From Clostridiales bacterium (lineage in GTDB: Bacteria > Bacillota_A > Clostridia > Christensenellales > Borkfalkiaceae): a DNA stretch of 22,964 nt. Shown one piece after another: positions 1-6,545 of the stretch. The notes beneath the pieces are model-generated. The model did no database searches, was not told the DNA's origin, and saw only the letters and a list, made by a program, of their open reading frames with translations. The translations under genes were made by a program, and so were the position numbers. Position 1 is the first letter of the stretch; every line of letters starts with the position of its first letter. The DNA lies in assembly GCA_015055785.1 (NCBI GenBank), contig SVHQ01000011.1, positions 1 to 22,964 on the forward strand, in the 5' to 3' direction.

Positions 1-558
1 TGCATAGTTCGACGTTGCGATTGCATTGGGGTGGGGATTGAATACGACACCGTTACCTGCTGCGATCATACCGATACTGTTACAAATAACCGTTTCCGAA
101 GGGTTGGTGCTGGGTGTGATGCTTCCAACAACGCCGAAGGGTGCCATTTCCGTCAAAGTCAAACCGTGATCGCCCGTCTTTGCCTGCGAAATGATATCTG
201 CCGTACCAGGCGTTTTATCTGCAACAAGCATATGTTTTGCCGTCTTGTGCGCTACGCGGCCCATCTTCGTTTCCGCTACGCCAAGTTCCGCCATAATAGA
301 CGCTTCCTTACGGCACAAATCACGAATGGCGGAAATAACTTTTTCTCTTTCCTCCAACGACATTGCACGCACCGCTTTATAACCAGCCGTTGCCGCTTCA
401 ATCGCTTCGTTCATATCCGTGTACACACCGATATATCTACGACCGTTATATTGCGACCCGTCATAGCTGTTTTTCGTAGCAGGAGTGCCCCCGTTGAGGC
501 TCTTAATCACCGCGTTGATGACTTCCTCAATCTGGGCTTCTGTCCAATTTATTGCCAT
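1..558 (-). CDS. CoA-acylating propionaldehyde/acetaldehyde dehydrogenase (PduP/EutE family), 3' part cut off by window edge
   Basis: The first 186 residues are visible; the reading frame is open at base 1, so the catalytic cysteine domain is outside. The segment EMAPFGVVGSITPSTNPSET (residues 137-156), followed by an N-P-H-P motif near 175, is the hallmark of the PduP/EutE family, which oxidises propionaldehyde or acetaldehyde to the acyl-CoA with NAD+ and CoA. Residues 5-21 (WTEAQIEEVINAVIKSL) form an amphipathic helix followed by a Gly/Thr/Pro linker, the position and style of the PduP encapsulation peptide that targets the enzyme into a microcompartment. The ATG at 558 has an AAAGGAG ribosome site 9 nt upstream (568-574). 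It is the last visible gene of the leftward rhamnose operon and probably handles propionaldehyde from lactaldehyde/propanediol. EutE versus PduP substrate preference cannot be decided here. Confidence 0.9.
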   Translation of the reverse strand, partial: MAINWTEAQIEEVINAVIKSLNGGTPATKNSYDGSQYNGRRYIGVYTDMNEAIEAATAGYKAVRAMSLEEREKVISAIRDLCRKEASIMAELGVAETKMGRVAHKTAKHMLVADKTPGTADIISQAKTGDHGLTLTEMAPFGVVGSITPSTNPSETVICNSIGMIAAGNGVVFNPHPNAIATSNYA

Positions 559-581
559 GTTATTTTTCTCCTTTCAGTCGA

Positions 582-794
582 GTGAATTGATTTACTTTCG
601 TAAATCGTGAATTGCGTTCTACGAACGCGTGAATTAAAAAACTGCGTTTTTTTTGTGAATTGGCGTTTTCAACGCCGTTATGGCTATATTTATAACTGCC
701 GCAACGCACGGCACAGCCGTGCAATTCACTGAGCGAAGCGAAAATTCACGAAAGCTTTGCTTTCAATTAACGCAACGTTTACGTTGCAATTCAC
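582..794. repeat. Modular hairpin array with GTGAATT/AATTCAC punctuation
   Basis: GTGAATT occurs at 582-588, 607-613, 629-635 and 655-661. The reverse complement AATTCAC occurs at 723-729, 743-749 and 788-794, with a one-mismatch copy AATTAAC at 765-771. Spacing is 20-26 nt within each half. Between these words lie short stem-loops of unrelated sequence: GATTTAC/GTAAATC (589-606), GCGTTC/GAACGC (614-628), AAAAAAC/GTTTTTT (636-652), GGCGTT/AACGCC (662-676), GCACGGC/GCCGTGC (706-722), GAAAGC/GCTTTC (750-764) and GCAACG/CGTTGC (772-787), with 3-4 nt loops. The module at 730-742 is not a hairpin. The centre (677-705) can also fold (GTT/AAC, GGC/GCC). The whole element is therefore symmetric. It sits inside the operon, just upstream of the dehydrogenase ribosome site. 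I do not recognise the family. Confidence 0.85.
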
Positions 795-831
795 CAATAT
801 TTATGTTCTCGCTTAAAATGCGGAGATGCAA

Positions 832-894
832 GTATTTCAAGGCGCTGTAGGGAGCGTACAAAAGATACGTGACCGCACAGCAACGATGAAATAC
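832..894. other. Nested stem-loop block between aldolase and hairpin array
   Basis: GTATTTCA (832-839) pairs with TGAAATAC (887-894), GCTGT (844-848) with ACAGC (877-881), and CGTA (855-858) with TACG (866-869), giving one nested 63-nt hairpin. A second hairpin, AAATACG/CGTATTT, overlaps its edge at about 889-911. No convincing coding frame runs through 795-910. On the transcribed (minus) strand the block immediately follows the aldolase stop codon, so it could act in RNA processing, stability or partial termination, or belong to the same mobile or repeat unit as the array. The function is unknown. Confidence 0.5.
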
Positions 895-910
895 GACGCA
901 TATACGTATT

Positions 911-1660
911 TTACTTACCCAAAGCTGCAAGAACTTTCTTCGTAATCGCTTCCACCAATTCTTCCTTGCTGCAATTGCAAGAAGGTTCTTCATCATATTC
1001 GATGCCAGGGTGACGGCCGGGAAGATTCATCTTCTTTCTCAAATCCATGAGTTTCGCAAGCTGATCGCGGGAGATTTCGTGAACTGCACCGAGGTCCATA
1101 GCGTGCTTACAGATAACTGCGTTAAATTCTACTTCTTCCATAACGAAGAATGCTTTCGTGAGGTTGCAACCAACCGTCAAAGCACCGTGGTTACGAAGCA
1201 AGAATGCGTCGTGGTCCTGAAGATAAGGATCGAGCGAATCGGGAATTTCCATCGTGGAAGGCGTACCATAATCACAGGTAGGCACTGCGCCGATCGTCAA
1301 TACTGCTTCGGGAAGAACGTACTGATCAAGGTCGATATCCGCAACGGTGAACGCCGTAGCAACGGGGGGATGTGCGTGCACAACTGCCATTACGTCAGGA
1401 CGTTCGCGATATACTCTCATGTGCATTTTGATTTCCGAGGAAGGATTGAGTTTACCTTCCAATTTCTTACCGTCTCTGTCCACTTTAATAATCATATCAG
1501 GCGTCAAGGATGCCTTGGAAACGCCCGTGGGGGTGCAATAGAATTCGTTGTCGTTAATCTTTACGGAGATGTTACCGTCGTTTGCTGCAACGAAACCCTT
1601 TTGCCAGAGTTTCAAACCTACTTCACAGATTTCCTTTTTAATTTCAAAGGGAGATTTCAT
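911..1660 (-). CDS. Class II (zinc) aldolase, L-fuculose/L-rhamnulose-1-phosphate aldolase type, with C-terminal tail resembling a microcompartment tag
   Basis: The 249-residue protein has the class II aldolase/adducin fold. The visible metal and catalytic residues are E76 (PSSEIKMH), H95 and H97 (VVHAHPP) and H158 (RNHGALT). It should split the ketose-1-phosphate made by RhaA and RhaB into dihydroxyacetone phosphate and L-lactaldehyde. The core is FucA-sized (about 215 residues) and shorter than typical RhaD (about 274). It is followed by a linker with Cys-Asn-Cys (228-230) and a helix, SKEELVEAITKKVLAALG (231-248). That layout matches the C-terminal encapsulation peptides known on class II aldolases of fucose/rhamnose microcompartments. 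No separate rhaD is present in the window, so this is the likely rhamnulose-1-P aldolase. The start is the ATG at 1660 after a Shine-Dalgarno-like AAAGGAAAG. Confidence 0.9.
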   Translation of the reverse strand: MKSPFEIKKEICEVGLKLWQKGFVAANDGNISVKINDNEFYCTPTGVSKASLTPDMIIKVDRDGKKLEGKLNPSSEIKMHMRVYRERPDVMAVVHAHPPVATAFTVADIDLDQYVLPEAVLTIGAVPTCDYGTPSTMEIPDSLDPYLQDHDAFLLRNHGALTVGCNLTKAFFVMEEVEFNAVICKHAMDLGAVHEISRDQLAKLMDLRKKMNLPGRHPGIEYDEEPSCNCSKEELVEAITKKVLAALGK

Positions 1661-1703
1661 AGTTTTTTTCCTTTCCTTTATATTATTTTTTTATTTTTTC
1701 TAA

Positions 1704-2894
1704 TTATTTTGTCAAATTTTTTGTGTCGAGCGCGATCATGTATTCTTCATCCGTGGGGATTATAAACGTCTTTACCATTGCGCCCTTTGCCGTAATGTCC
1801 ACAAATTCACCACGAGCAAAATTCTTATTCGCTTCTTCATCAATTTCGATGCCGAGCCAATTCATGTTCTTGCATACGTCTGAACGAATGCCTGCATCGT
1901 TTTCACCGATACCTGCCGTGAATACAATAGCGTCCACACCGTTCATTTCCGAAATGTACGAACCAATGATTTTCTTAATATTGTGCACTAAAATTTTCAA
2001 TGCAAGTTCTGCGCGTTTGTTGCCTTTTTCCGCTTCGATACATACGTCGCGGCAATCGCTGGAAACACCCGAAACACCAAGCAAACCCGATTGTTTGTTC
2101 AAAATGTTGTCCACTTCTTCCGCGCTGATGCCTTTCACCTTTTGGATATAGGTAGGAACCGTGGGGTCAAGCGCGCCGCTACGCGTACCCATCGGTACAC
2201 CATCCTGCGGCGTAAAGCCCATAGACGTATCCACCGCTTTGCCGTTCACAGTCGCCGTAATCGACGAACCGTTGCCAAGGTGGCAGGTGATGATTTTAGC
2301 ATTCTCCTTGCCGAGTGCTTCCGCTGCTTTCCCTGCTACGTATCTGTGCGACGTACCGTGGAAGCCGTAACGTCTGATTCTGTATTCTTCATACAATTCG
2401 TAAGGAATGGGATAAATATACGCATAGTCTTCCATATCGGAATAGTAAGACGTATCAAACACACCTACGTGGTTTACGTTTGGCATCACTTCCTTACAAG
2501 CCTTCAAACCGCTGATTGCGGGGGGGCCGTGCAAGGGATTGAGCCCTACGATGCTTTCAAGATATTCCAATTCCTGATCGCCAAGCACTGCGGATTTCTT
2601 TAATTTTTCACCGCCGTGCGCAAATCTGTGACCCACTGCCGCAATTTCTTCTACGCTTTTAATCACACCCTTTTCAGCATCGGTGAGCAAAGAAAGCACG
2701 CATTCGATTGCCGCTTTGTGGTTCGGAAAATCTACGTTTGCCTTGTAATTTTCTTTCCCGGGACGTTTGTGGGTGATAATACCATCAATCCCGATTCTTT
2801 CGCAAAGCCCTTTCGCCAATACGCTTTCCTTGTCCATATCGAACAACTGGTATTTCAGCGACGAGCTTCCTGCGTTTACAACAAGAATTTTCAT
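1704..2894 (-). CDS. ackA: Acetate kinase, possibly acting as propionate kinase
   Basis: The 396-residue, full-length acetokinase catalyses acyl-phosphate + ADP to carboxylate + ATP in the cytoplasm. Family motifs visible are N7 in VVNAGSSSLKY, GHRFAHGGE (88-96), FDTSYYSDM (146-154), YGFHGTSHRYV (176-186), HLGNGSSITA (205-214), the MGTRSG block near 235 and FTAGIGEN near the C-terminus. Two departures stand out. Ala92 replaces the Val usual in GHRVVHGG of acetate kinases, as in the propionate kinase TdcD. The segment after FDT reads SYYSDM rather than the common SFHQTM. Placed between rhaA and the aldolase, it could recover ATP from propionyl-phosphate made downstream of the aldehyde dehydrogenase. 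The start ATG at 2894 follows an AAGGAG site. Acetokinase identity is sure; the propionate preference is inference. Confidence 0.95.
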   Translation of the reverse strand: MKILVVNAGSSSLKYQLFDMDKESVLAKGLCERIGIDGIITHKRPGKENYKANVDFPNHKAAIECVLSLLTDAEKGVIKSVEEIAAVGHRFAHGGEKLKKSAVLGDQELEYLESIVGLNPLHGPPAISGLKACKEVMPNVNHVGVFDTSYYSDMEDYAYIYPIPYELYEEYRIRRYGFHGTSHRYVAGKAAEALGKENAKIITCHLGNGSSITATVNGKAVDTSMGFTPQDGVPMGTRSGALDPTVPTYIQKVKGISAEEVDNILNKQSGLLGVSGVSSDCRDVCIEAEKGNKRAELALKILVHNIKKIIGSYISEMNGVDAIVFTAGIGENDAGIRSDVCKNMNWLGIEIDEEANKNFARGEFVDITAKGAMVKTFIIPTDEEYMIALDTKNLTK

Positions 2895-2963
2895 TTTTTC
2901 TCCTTATATAATAATGTTATAAAGATTCAGCTGTTTTTCTCACGCAGCCTTTGCATTTTTATT

Positions 2964-4208
2964 TTAGATTCTGTTTGCAATAACTTCTTTTTCGAATTTT
3001 TCTACTTCGTCCCACCAATCTTCGCAAAGACCTTGACGTTTCAAATATTCATCCCAAACGTCACAGAAGGGCAAATATTTCACTCTTTCGTGCATATAGA
3101 ATACTTTCGTGAAGTTACCTTCGTCCTGCAATTTCTTCATTTCTGCATACGGCTGAAGAATTGCGCTAAGCAATGCCTTCTGCATAGAACGAACACCCGT
3201 TACCCATGCGCAAAGACGGTTGATGGAAGCGTCGAAATAGTCGAGCGCTACGATTACCTTATCGTCTGCGTCGTTACGAATGATTTCTTTGGAAAGTTCT
3301 TTGAGTTCGTCATCCACTACGATTACGTGGTCGGAATCCCAACGAACGGGACGGGATACGTGAAGCTGCACCTTGTCGTAGAATGCAAGCATGGAAGGAA
3401 TCTTATCGGAAACAACTTCCGTGGGATGATAGTGCCCCGTATCAAGCAAACAGCAGATGCCGCGCGTTGCCGCATAGTTCTGATAGAATTCGTTGCTGCC
3501 TACCGTGTAGCTTTCTACGCCGATACCGAACACTTTGCTTTCTACTGCGGGAATAACCCATTCTTTATCATAACCCTCCAACACTTCGTCCAAAGACTTC
3601 TTCAATCTAAGACGAGGGCCAAGACGGTCGGAAGGGATATCCTTATATCCGTCGGGTACCCAGAGGTTGATGCAACAAGGGCTGCCCATTGCCTTACCGA
3701 TTTCAGCCGCAATCTTCATACAAGCTTTACCATGGTTTACCCAGAATTTTCTCGTTTCTTCATCGGGAGAGGACAAAGACAAACCGTCTTTCATCTTGGG
3801 ATGAGAGAACCAAGTCGGGTTGAAGTCAACCCCTTCAAGGCCGTTTTCTTTCGCCCATTTTACCCAAGGTTCGAAATGCTTGTATTCATAAGCATCTCTA
3901 TCTACCTTGCCCTTGTCATCGCCAAGGATTGCATAGCAAGCGTGTACGTTTACACGTTTCTTACCAGGCATCAACTTAAACGCTCTCGTAAGGTCCGCAA
4001 ACAATTCTTCGGGAGTTCTTGCTCTGCCGGGGTAGTTACCCGTCGTTTGAATACCGCCCGAAAGGGAATCGCTGCCGTCAAAACCGATTACGTCGTCACC
4101 CTGCCAACAATGAATGCTGACGGAAAGCTTGGAAAGTCTTTCCATTGCCGCTTCGGTATCTATGCCGTACTGTGCATAGATTTTTTTTGCTTCTTCGTAT
4201 CTGGACAT
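2964..4208 (-). CDS. rhaA: L-rhamnose isomerase
   Basis: The 414-residue protein, close to the E. coli length of 419, converts L-rhamnose to L-rhamnulose with divalent metal in a TIM barrel. Recognisable segments are SIHCWQGDDVIGF (31-43), CINLWVPDG (179-187), a glutamate-containing VFGIGVESYTVGS block (226-238), LLDTGHYHPTE (254-264) carrying the metal-binding Asp and the His, and WDSDHVIVVDDE (290-301). It is followed 69 nt downstream by the kinase and preceded by an SGNH hydrolase and rhaB on the same strand, with no terminator seen between them, so co-transcription is likely. The start ATG at 4208 has an AAGGAG-type site (TAAGGAGATATTTTT before the ATG). Confidence 0.97.
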   Translation of the reverse strand: MSRYEEAKKIYAQYGIDTEAAMERLSKLSVSIHCWQGDDVIGFDGSDSLSGGIQTTGNYPGRARTPEELFADLTRAFKLMPGKKRVNVHACYAILGDDKGKVDRDAYEYKHFEPWVKWAKENGLEGVDFNPTWFSHPKMKDGLSLSSPDEETRKFWVNHGKACMKIAAEIGKAMGSPCCINLWVPDGYKDIPSDRLGPRLRLKKSLDEVLEGYDKEWVIPAVESKVFGIGVESYTVGSNEFYQNYAATRGICCLLDTGHYHPTEVVSDKIPSMLAFYDKVQLHVSRPVRWDSDHVIVVDDELKELSKEIIRNDADDKVIVALDYFDASINRLCAWVTGVRSMQKALLSAILQPYAEMKKLQDEGNFTKVFYMHERVKYLPFCDVWDEYLKRQGLCEDWWDEVEKFEKEVIANRI

Positions 4209-4237
4209 AAAAATATCTCCTTATTATATATATCTTT

Positions 4238-4876
4238 TTATTTTATTTCTTTAAAAACTTTCAGCCATTCGGTGGCAATCAATTTCGCACCCGCTGTCGC
4301 AGGATGTACGCCGTCGTATAAATAATTTTCCGCGCCGTATTTTTCTGCCACTTCGTCAAATTTATCTTGTAACGCCACGAAATACGCACCGTATTCTTGC
4401 GCCAATTTTCGAACAACTTTTGCATATTCTTTCACTTGTAAGAAATGTTCCCATTGTCCCTCTTCGCTATTCGTTGCCCCGCCTTTTAAAATAAACGGTT
4501 CGCAAAGAATTAATTTTATATTGGGAAGTTTCGCTTTCGTGTCTTCTATCAACGTGCGATACATTTTTTCAAAACGGTCAAGCTCTACGCCGTTTTTCCC
4601 ACTCCATTCATGCCATACGTCATTCACGCCGATTAAGATGCTAAGCAGGTCGGGCTCGTGATTCCATACGTCCGCTTTGATGCGTGCATACAAATCTACA
4701 ATTCGATTGCCGCTGATGCCACGATTGACAAATTCGTATGTATTCGGCTGGTTGTAAGCAAGCTCCCCTATGATAAAATTCGGATATCCCACGCCATAAC
4801 CAAATGCCGCATGGTCGGGATTCTCTCTATTTCTGCCCATATCGGTAATCGAATCACCGTAAAAAAGAATTTTCAT
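4238..4876 (-). CDS. SGNH/GDSL hydrolase, probable carbohydrate O-acetylesterase
   Basis: The 212-residue protein has the four SGNH blocks: GDSIT with nucleophile S9, a Gly in NRGISGN (51-57), N85 in IGVNDVW, and DGVHP with D188 and H191. There is no signal peptide or membrane segment, so it should act in the cytoplasm. It lies between rhaB and rhaA, which suggests deacetylation of acetylated rhamnose or rhamnogalacturonan fragments taken up by the cell, as with the rhamnogalacturonan acetylesterase group of SGNH enzymes. The substrate is inferred from context only. The start was placed at 4876 because AGGAG lies just upstream and the family begins with a short MKILFYGDS strand. A longer start at 4927 would overlap the end of rhaB and add a tail unlike the family. 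Confidence 0.85.
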   Translation of the reverse strand: MKILFYGDSITDMGRNRENPDHAAFGYGVGYPNFIIGELAYNQPNTYEFVNRGISGNRIVDLYARIKADVWNHEPDLLSILIGVNDVWHEWSGKNGVELDRFEKMYRTLIEDTKAKLPNIKLILCEPFILKGGATNSEEGQWEHFLQVKEYAKVVRKLAQEYGAYFVALQDKFDEVAEKYGAENYLYDGVHPATAGAKLIATEWLKVFKEIK

Positions 4877-4907
4877 TTTTTTGCTCTCCTGTATCTCTAT
4901 ATCGCCT

Positions 4908-6290
4908 TTACACCTCTGCAATATCAAAGGAACGAGTGATGATTTCTCTGCCTTCTTTCACGTCAGCGATATCGCCGCCGCCTACCATCTGCATCATCAA
5001 ATTCCCGATTGCCGTACCTTCTGCAGGGCCAGTGATAATTTGCTTACCCGTATATTTCTTCGTCAATTCATTGAGGAAACCATTTTTACTGCCGCCGCCG
5101 ATAATGTTCAACGTATCGTATTTTTCGCCCGTCACCTCTTCCAACGCTTTCAACGCAACGTCGTAATATCTTGCGAGGTTGTTATAAATCACGTAAGCCA
5201 TTTCCCCAACCGTCAATTCCTTACCAACCGCCGCGTTGATTTCCGCCGTCATGTTTTCAGGAGCAAGGAAACGTTGGTCGTTTACGTTGATTTCGTAATC
5301 TACGGGGTTTTCTCTCGCCATATTGACAAGCTCTACAAAGCTGTATTTATCATCGAGTTCATGACGCACCTGCTGAATCATCCAAAGCCCCATGATGTTG
5401 ATTTGCAAACGCACTTGATTTTTTATGCTACCTTCATTGGAATAGCCTGCGTCCAGCGCGCTCTTGGAAGTTTGTGCTTTGTTTTGTTCCACGCCAAGGA
5501 GCGACCAAGTACCGCTGGAGATGTAAGGGGTCTGCGCTTTCAAAGGCGCCGCAAGCACCGCGCTTGCCGTATCGTGCGTTGCAGGAAGGAATACCTTTGC
5601 TTTATAACCAACGTATTCTGCTACTTCGTCGGTAAATTCCCCTACGAGCGAACCAGGCTGTGCAAGTTCACCGAAGAGTTCTTTTTTATAACCGAGCTTT
5701 TCAATGATTTCCTCATCCCAAGTGTGCGTTTCCGCATTTACCATACCCGTCGTCGTAGCGTTGCAGTATTCCTGCTTCTTCACGCCCGTCAAACGGAAAT
5801 GGAAATAATCGGGAAGCATCAACATGGATTTCGCTTTCGCCATTCTGCCAGACTTCACGTCGTCAAGCAATTGATATACCGTATTAAACGAAGCGAATGC
5901 AATACCCGTCTTTGCGAAGAGTTTTTCAAAATCGATAACGTCATGCACCGCAGGAATCGTCGCTTCCGTTCTTGAATCGCGATAGCAATAAATACCGCCG
6001 ATAGCTTCATCGTTTTCGTCAAGCAACGCATAGTCAACGCCCCACGTATCGATACCTACCGAATAGGGAACCTTCCCCAGTTCTTTCGCCTTTTTAAGTC
6101 CGTTCAAGATTTCCGTAAACAATCTTTCATGCGTCCACATCAAGTGCTTTTCACCGTCATACGCCGTCAGCATTTCAGGTCCGTTTTGGAAACGGTAAAT
6201 TTCCTCTGTGATCATTTTGCCGTTTTCAAGATGTGCCACAATGTGACGTCCTGAAGATGCACCGATATCGATAGCAAGATAATATCTCAT
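4908..6290 (-). CDS. rhaB: L-rhamnulokinase (FGGY kinase)
   Basis: The 460-residue FGGY-family sugar kinase phosphorylates L-rhamnulose at C1 using ATP. The N-terminal phosphate-binding loop is DIGASSGR (8-15), as in RhaB. SVGIDTWGVDYALL (77-90), the catalytic-Asp region THDTASA (D240) and SSGTWSLLG (258-266) are all typical of rhamnulokinases. The C-terminal adenosine-binding motif reads NIIGGGSKN. It is the first gene of the leftward operon. The ATG at 6290 is preceded by AGGGAGAG and by a good promoter at 6390-6418. The gap to the SGNH hydrolase is 31 nt. Confidence 0.97.
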   Translation of the reverse strand: MRYYLAIDIGASSGRHIVAHLENGKMITEEIYRFQNGPEMLTAYDGEKHLMWTHERLFTEILNGLKKAKELGKVPYSVGIDTWGVDYALLDENDEAIGGIYCYRDSRTEATIPAVHDVIDFEKLFAKTGIAFASFNTVYQLLDDVKSGRMAKAKSMLMLPDYFHFRLTGVKKQEYCNATTTGMVNAETHTWDEEIIEKLGYKKELFGELAQPGSLVGEFTDEVAEYVGYKAKVFLPATHDTASAVLAAPLKAQTPYISSGTWSLLGVEQNKAQTSKSALDAGYSNEGSIKNQVRLQINIMGLWMIQQVRHELDDKYSFVELVNMARENPVDYEINVNDQRFLAPENMTAEINAAVGKELTVGEMAYVIYNNLARYYDVALKALEEVTGEKYDTLNIIGGGSKNGFLNELTKKYTGKQIITGPAEGTAIGNLMMQMVGGGDIADVKEGREIITRSFDIAEV

Positions 6291-6326
6291 TTTTCACTCT
6301 CCCTGTTGTTTCGTGTTTTTCGCCCT

Positions 6327-6341
6327 TTGTCTTATAGACAA
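6327..6341. promoter_or_regulatory. Inverted repeat TTGTCT-TAT-AGACAA in rha leader, candidate operator
   Basis: A perfect 6-bp inverted repeat with a 3-nt centre lies in the 5' leader of the rha operon. The half-site word TTGTCTA recurs at 6412-6418, overlapping the -35 box. The pairing of a downstream palindrome with an upstream half-site suits repression by the adjacent DeoR-family protein. This is inference; no binding motif for this regulator is known to me. Confidence 0.4.
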
Positions 6342-6389
6342 TTACGCCGCAAATATCAAACAGGCTCCCCTGATTTTATTGCTTGATTT

Positions 6390-6418
6390 ATTATAACACA
6401 TTATATTTATTTTGTCTA
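6390..6418 (-). promoter_or_regulatory. Sigma-A promoter of the rha operon
   Basis: On the minus strand a -35 TAGACA (6413-6418) and a perfect -10 TATAAT (6390-6395) are separated by 17 bp. This gives a leader of roughly 90 nt before rhaB. The -35 lies only 15 bp from the -35 of the divergent deoR-type gene, and a palindromic TTCGAA (6425-6430) sits between them. Confidence 0.75.
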
Positions 6419-6433
6419 TATATGTTCGAAAGA

Positions 6434-6462
6434 TTGACAAAAAAACTTTTTTGCGTTATAAT
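6434..6462 (+). promoter_or_regulatory. Consensus sigma-A promoter of the DeoR-family regulator
   Basis: Perfect -35 TTGACA (6434-6439) and perfect -10 TATAAT (6457-6462) with a 17-bp spacer. Transcription would begin near 6469 and produce a leader of about 75 nt. Confidence 0.85.
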
Positions 6463-6495
6463 GTAAACACAAATAAGCAAAAACGCGCATAAATC

Positions 6496-6510
6496 GCGCA
6501 AAATTTGCGC
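6496..6510. promoter_or_regulatory. Palindrome GCGCAAA-A-TTTGCGC in the deoR leader
   Basis: Seven-base arms around one central base lie about 35 nt upstream of the regulator start. It may be an autoregulatory operator or an RNA hairpin. A related doubled word TGCGCA-AA-TGCGCA occurs at 7316-7329, just after this gene and before the PHP gene promoter, which hints at a shared site, but both are in AT-rich spacer and could be chance. Confidence 0.35.
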
Positions 6511-6545
6511 AAGAAAATAAAAACATACGGGAGAAAAAATCGATT

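Noticed and set aside
31..585. A 184-codon plus-strand frame at the left edge
   Set aside because: The opposite strand encodes the unmistakable PduP/EutE N-terminal region; the plus frame is Arg/Cys/His-rich noise.
582..794. CRISPR array
   Set aside because: The repeated word is only 7 bp, switches orientation midway, and the intervening segments are self-complementary hairpins, not spacers. No cas genes are nearby.
763..996. A 77-codon minus-strand frame through the spacer after the aldolase
   Set aside because: It overlaps the aldolase 3' end and the hairpin array, has no ribosome site, and is better explained by structured noncoding sequence.
2616..4325. A 569-codon open frame on the plus strand across rhaA and the end of ackA
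   Set aside because: It is antisense to two certain genes, is Phe/Arg/His-rich with no domain, and has no ribosome site. It reflects codon bias of the genes on the other strand.
4881..5975. A 364-codon plus-strand open frame opposite rhaB
   Set aside because: Same reasoning: antisense to a full-length, motif-complete rhamnulokinase, with unnatural composition.
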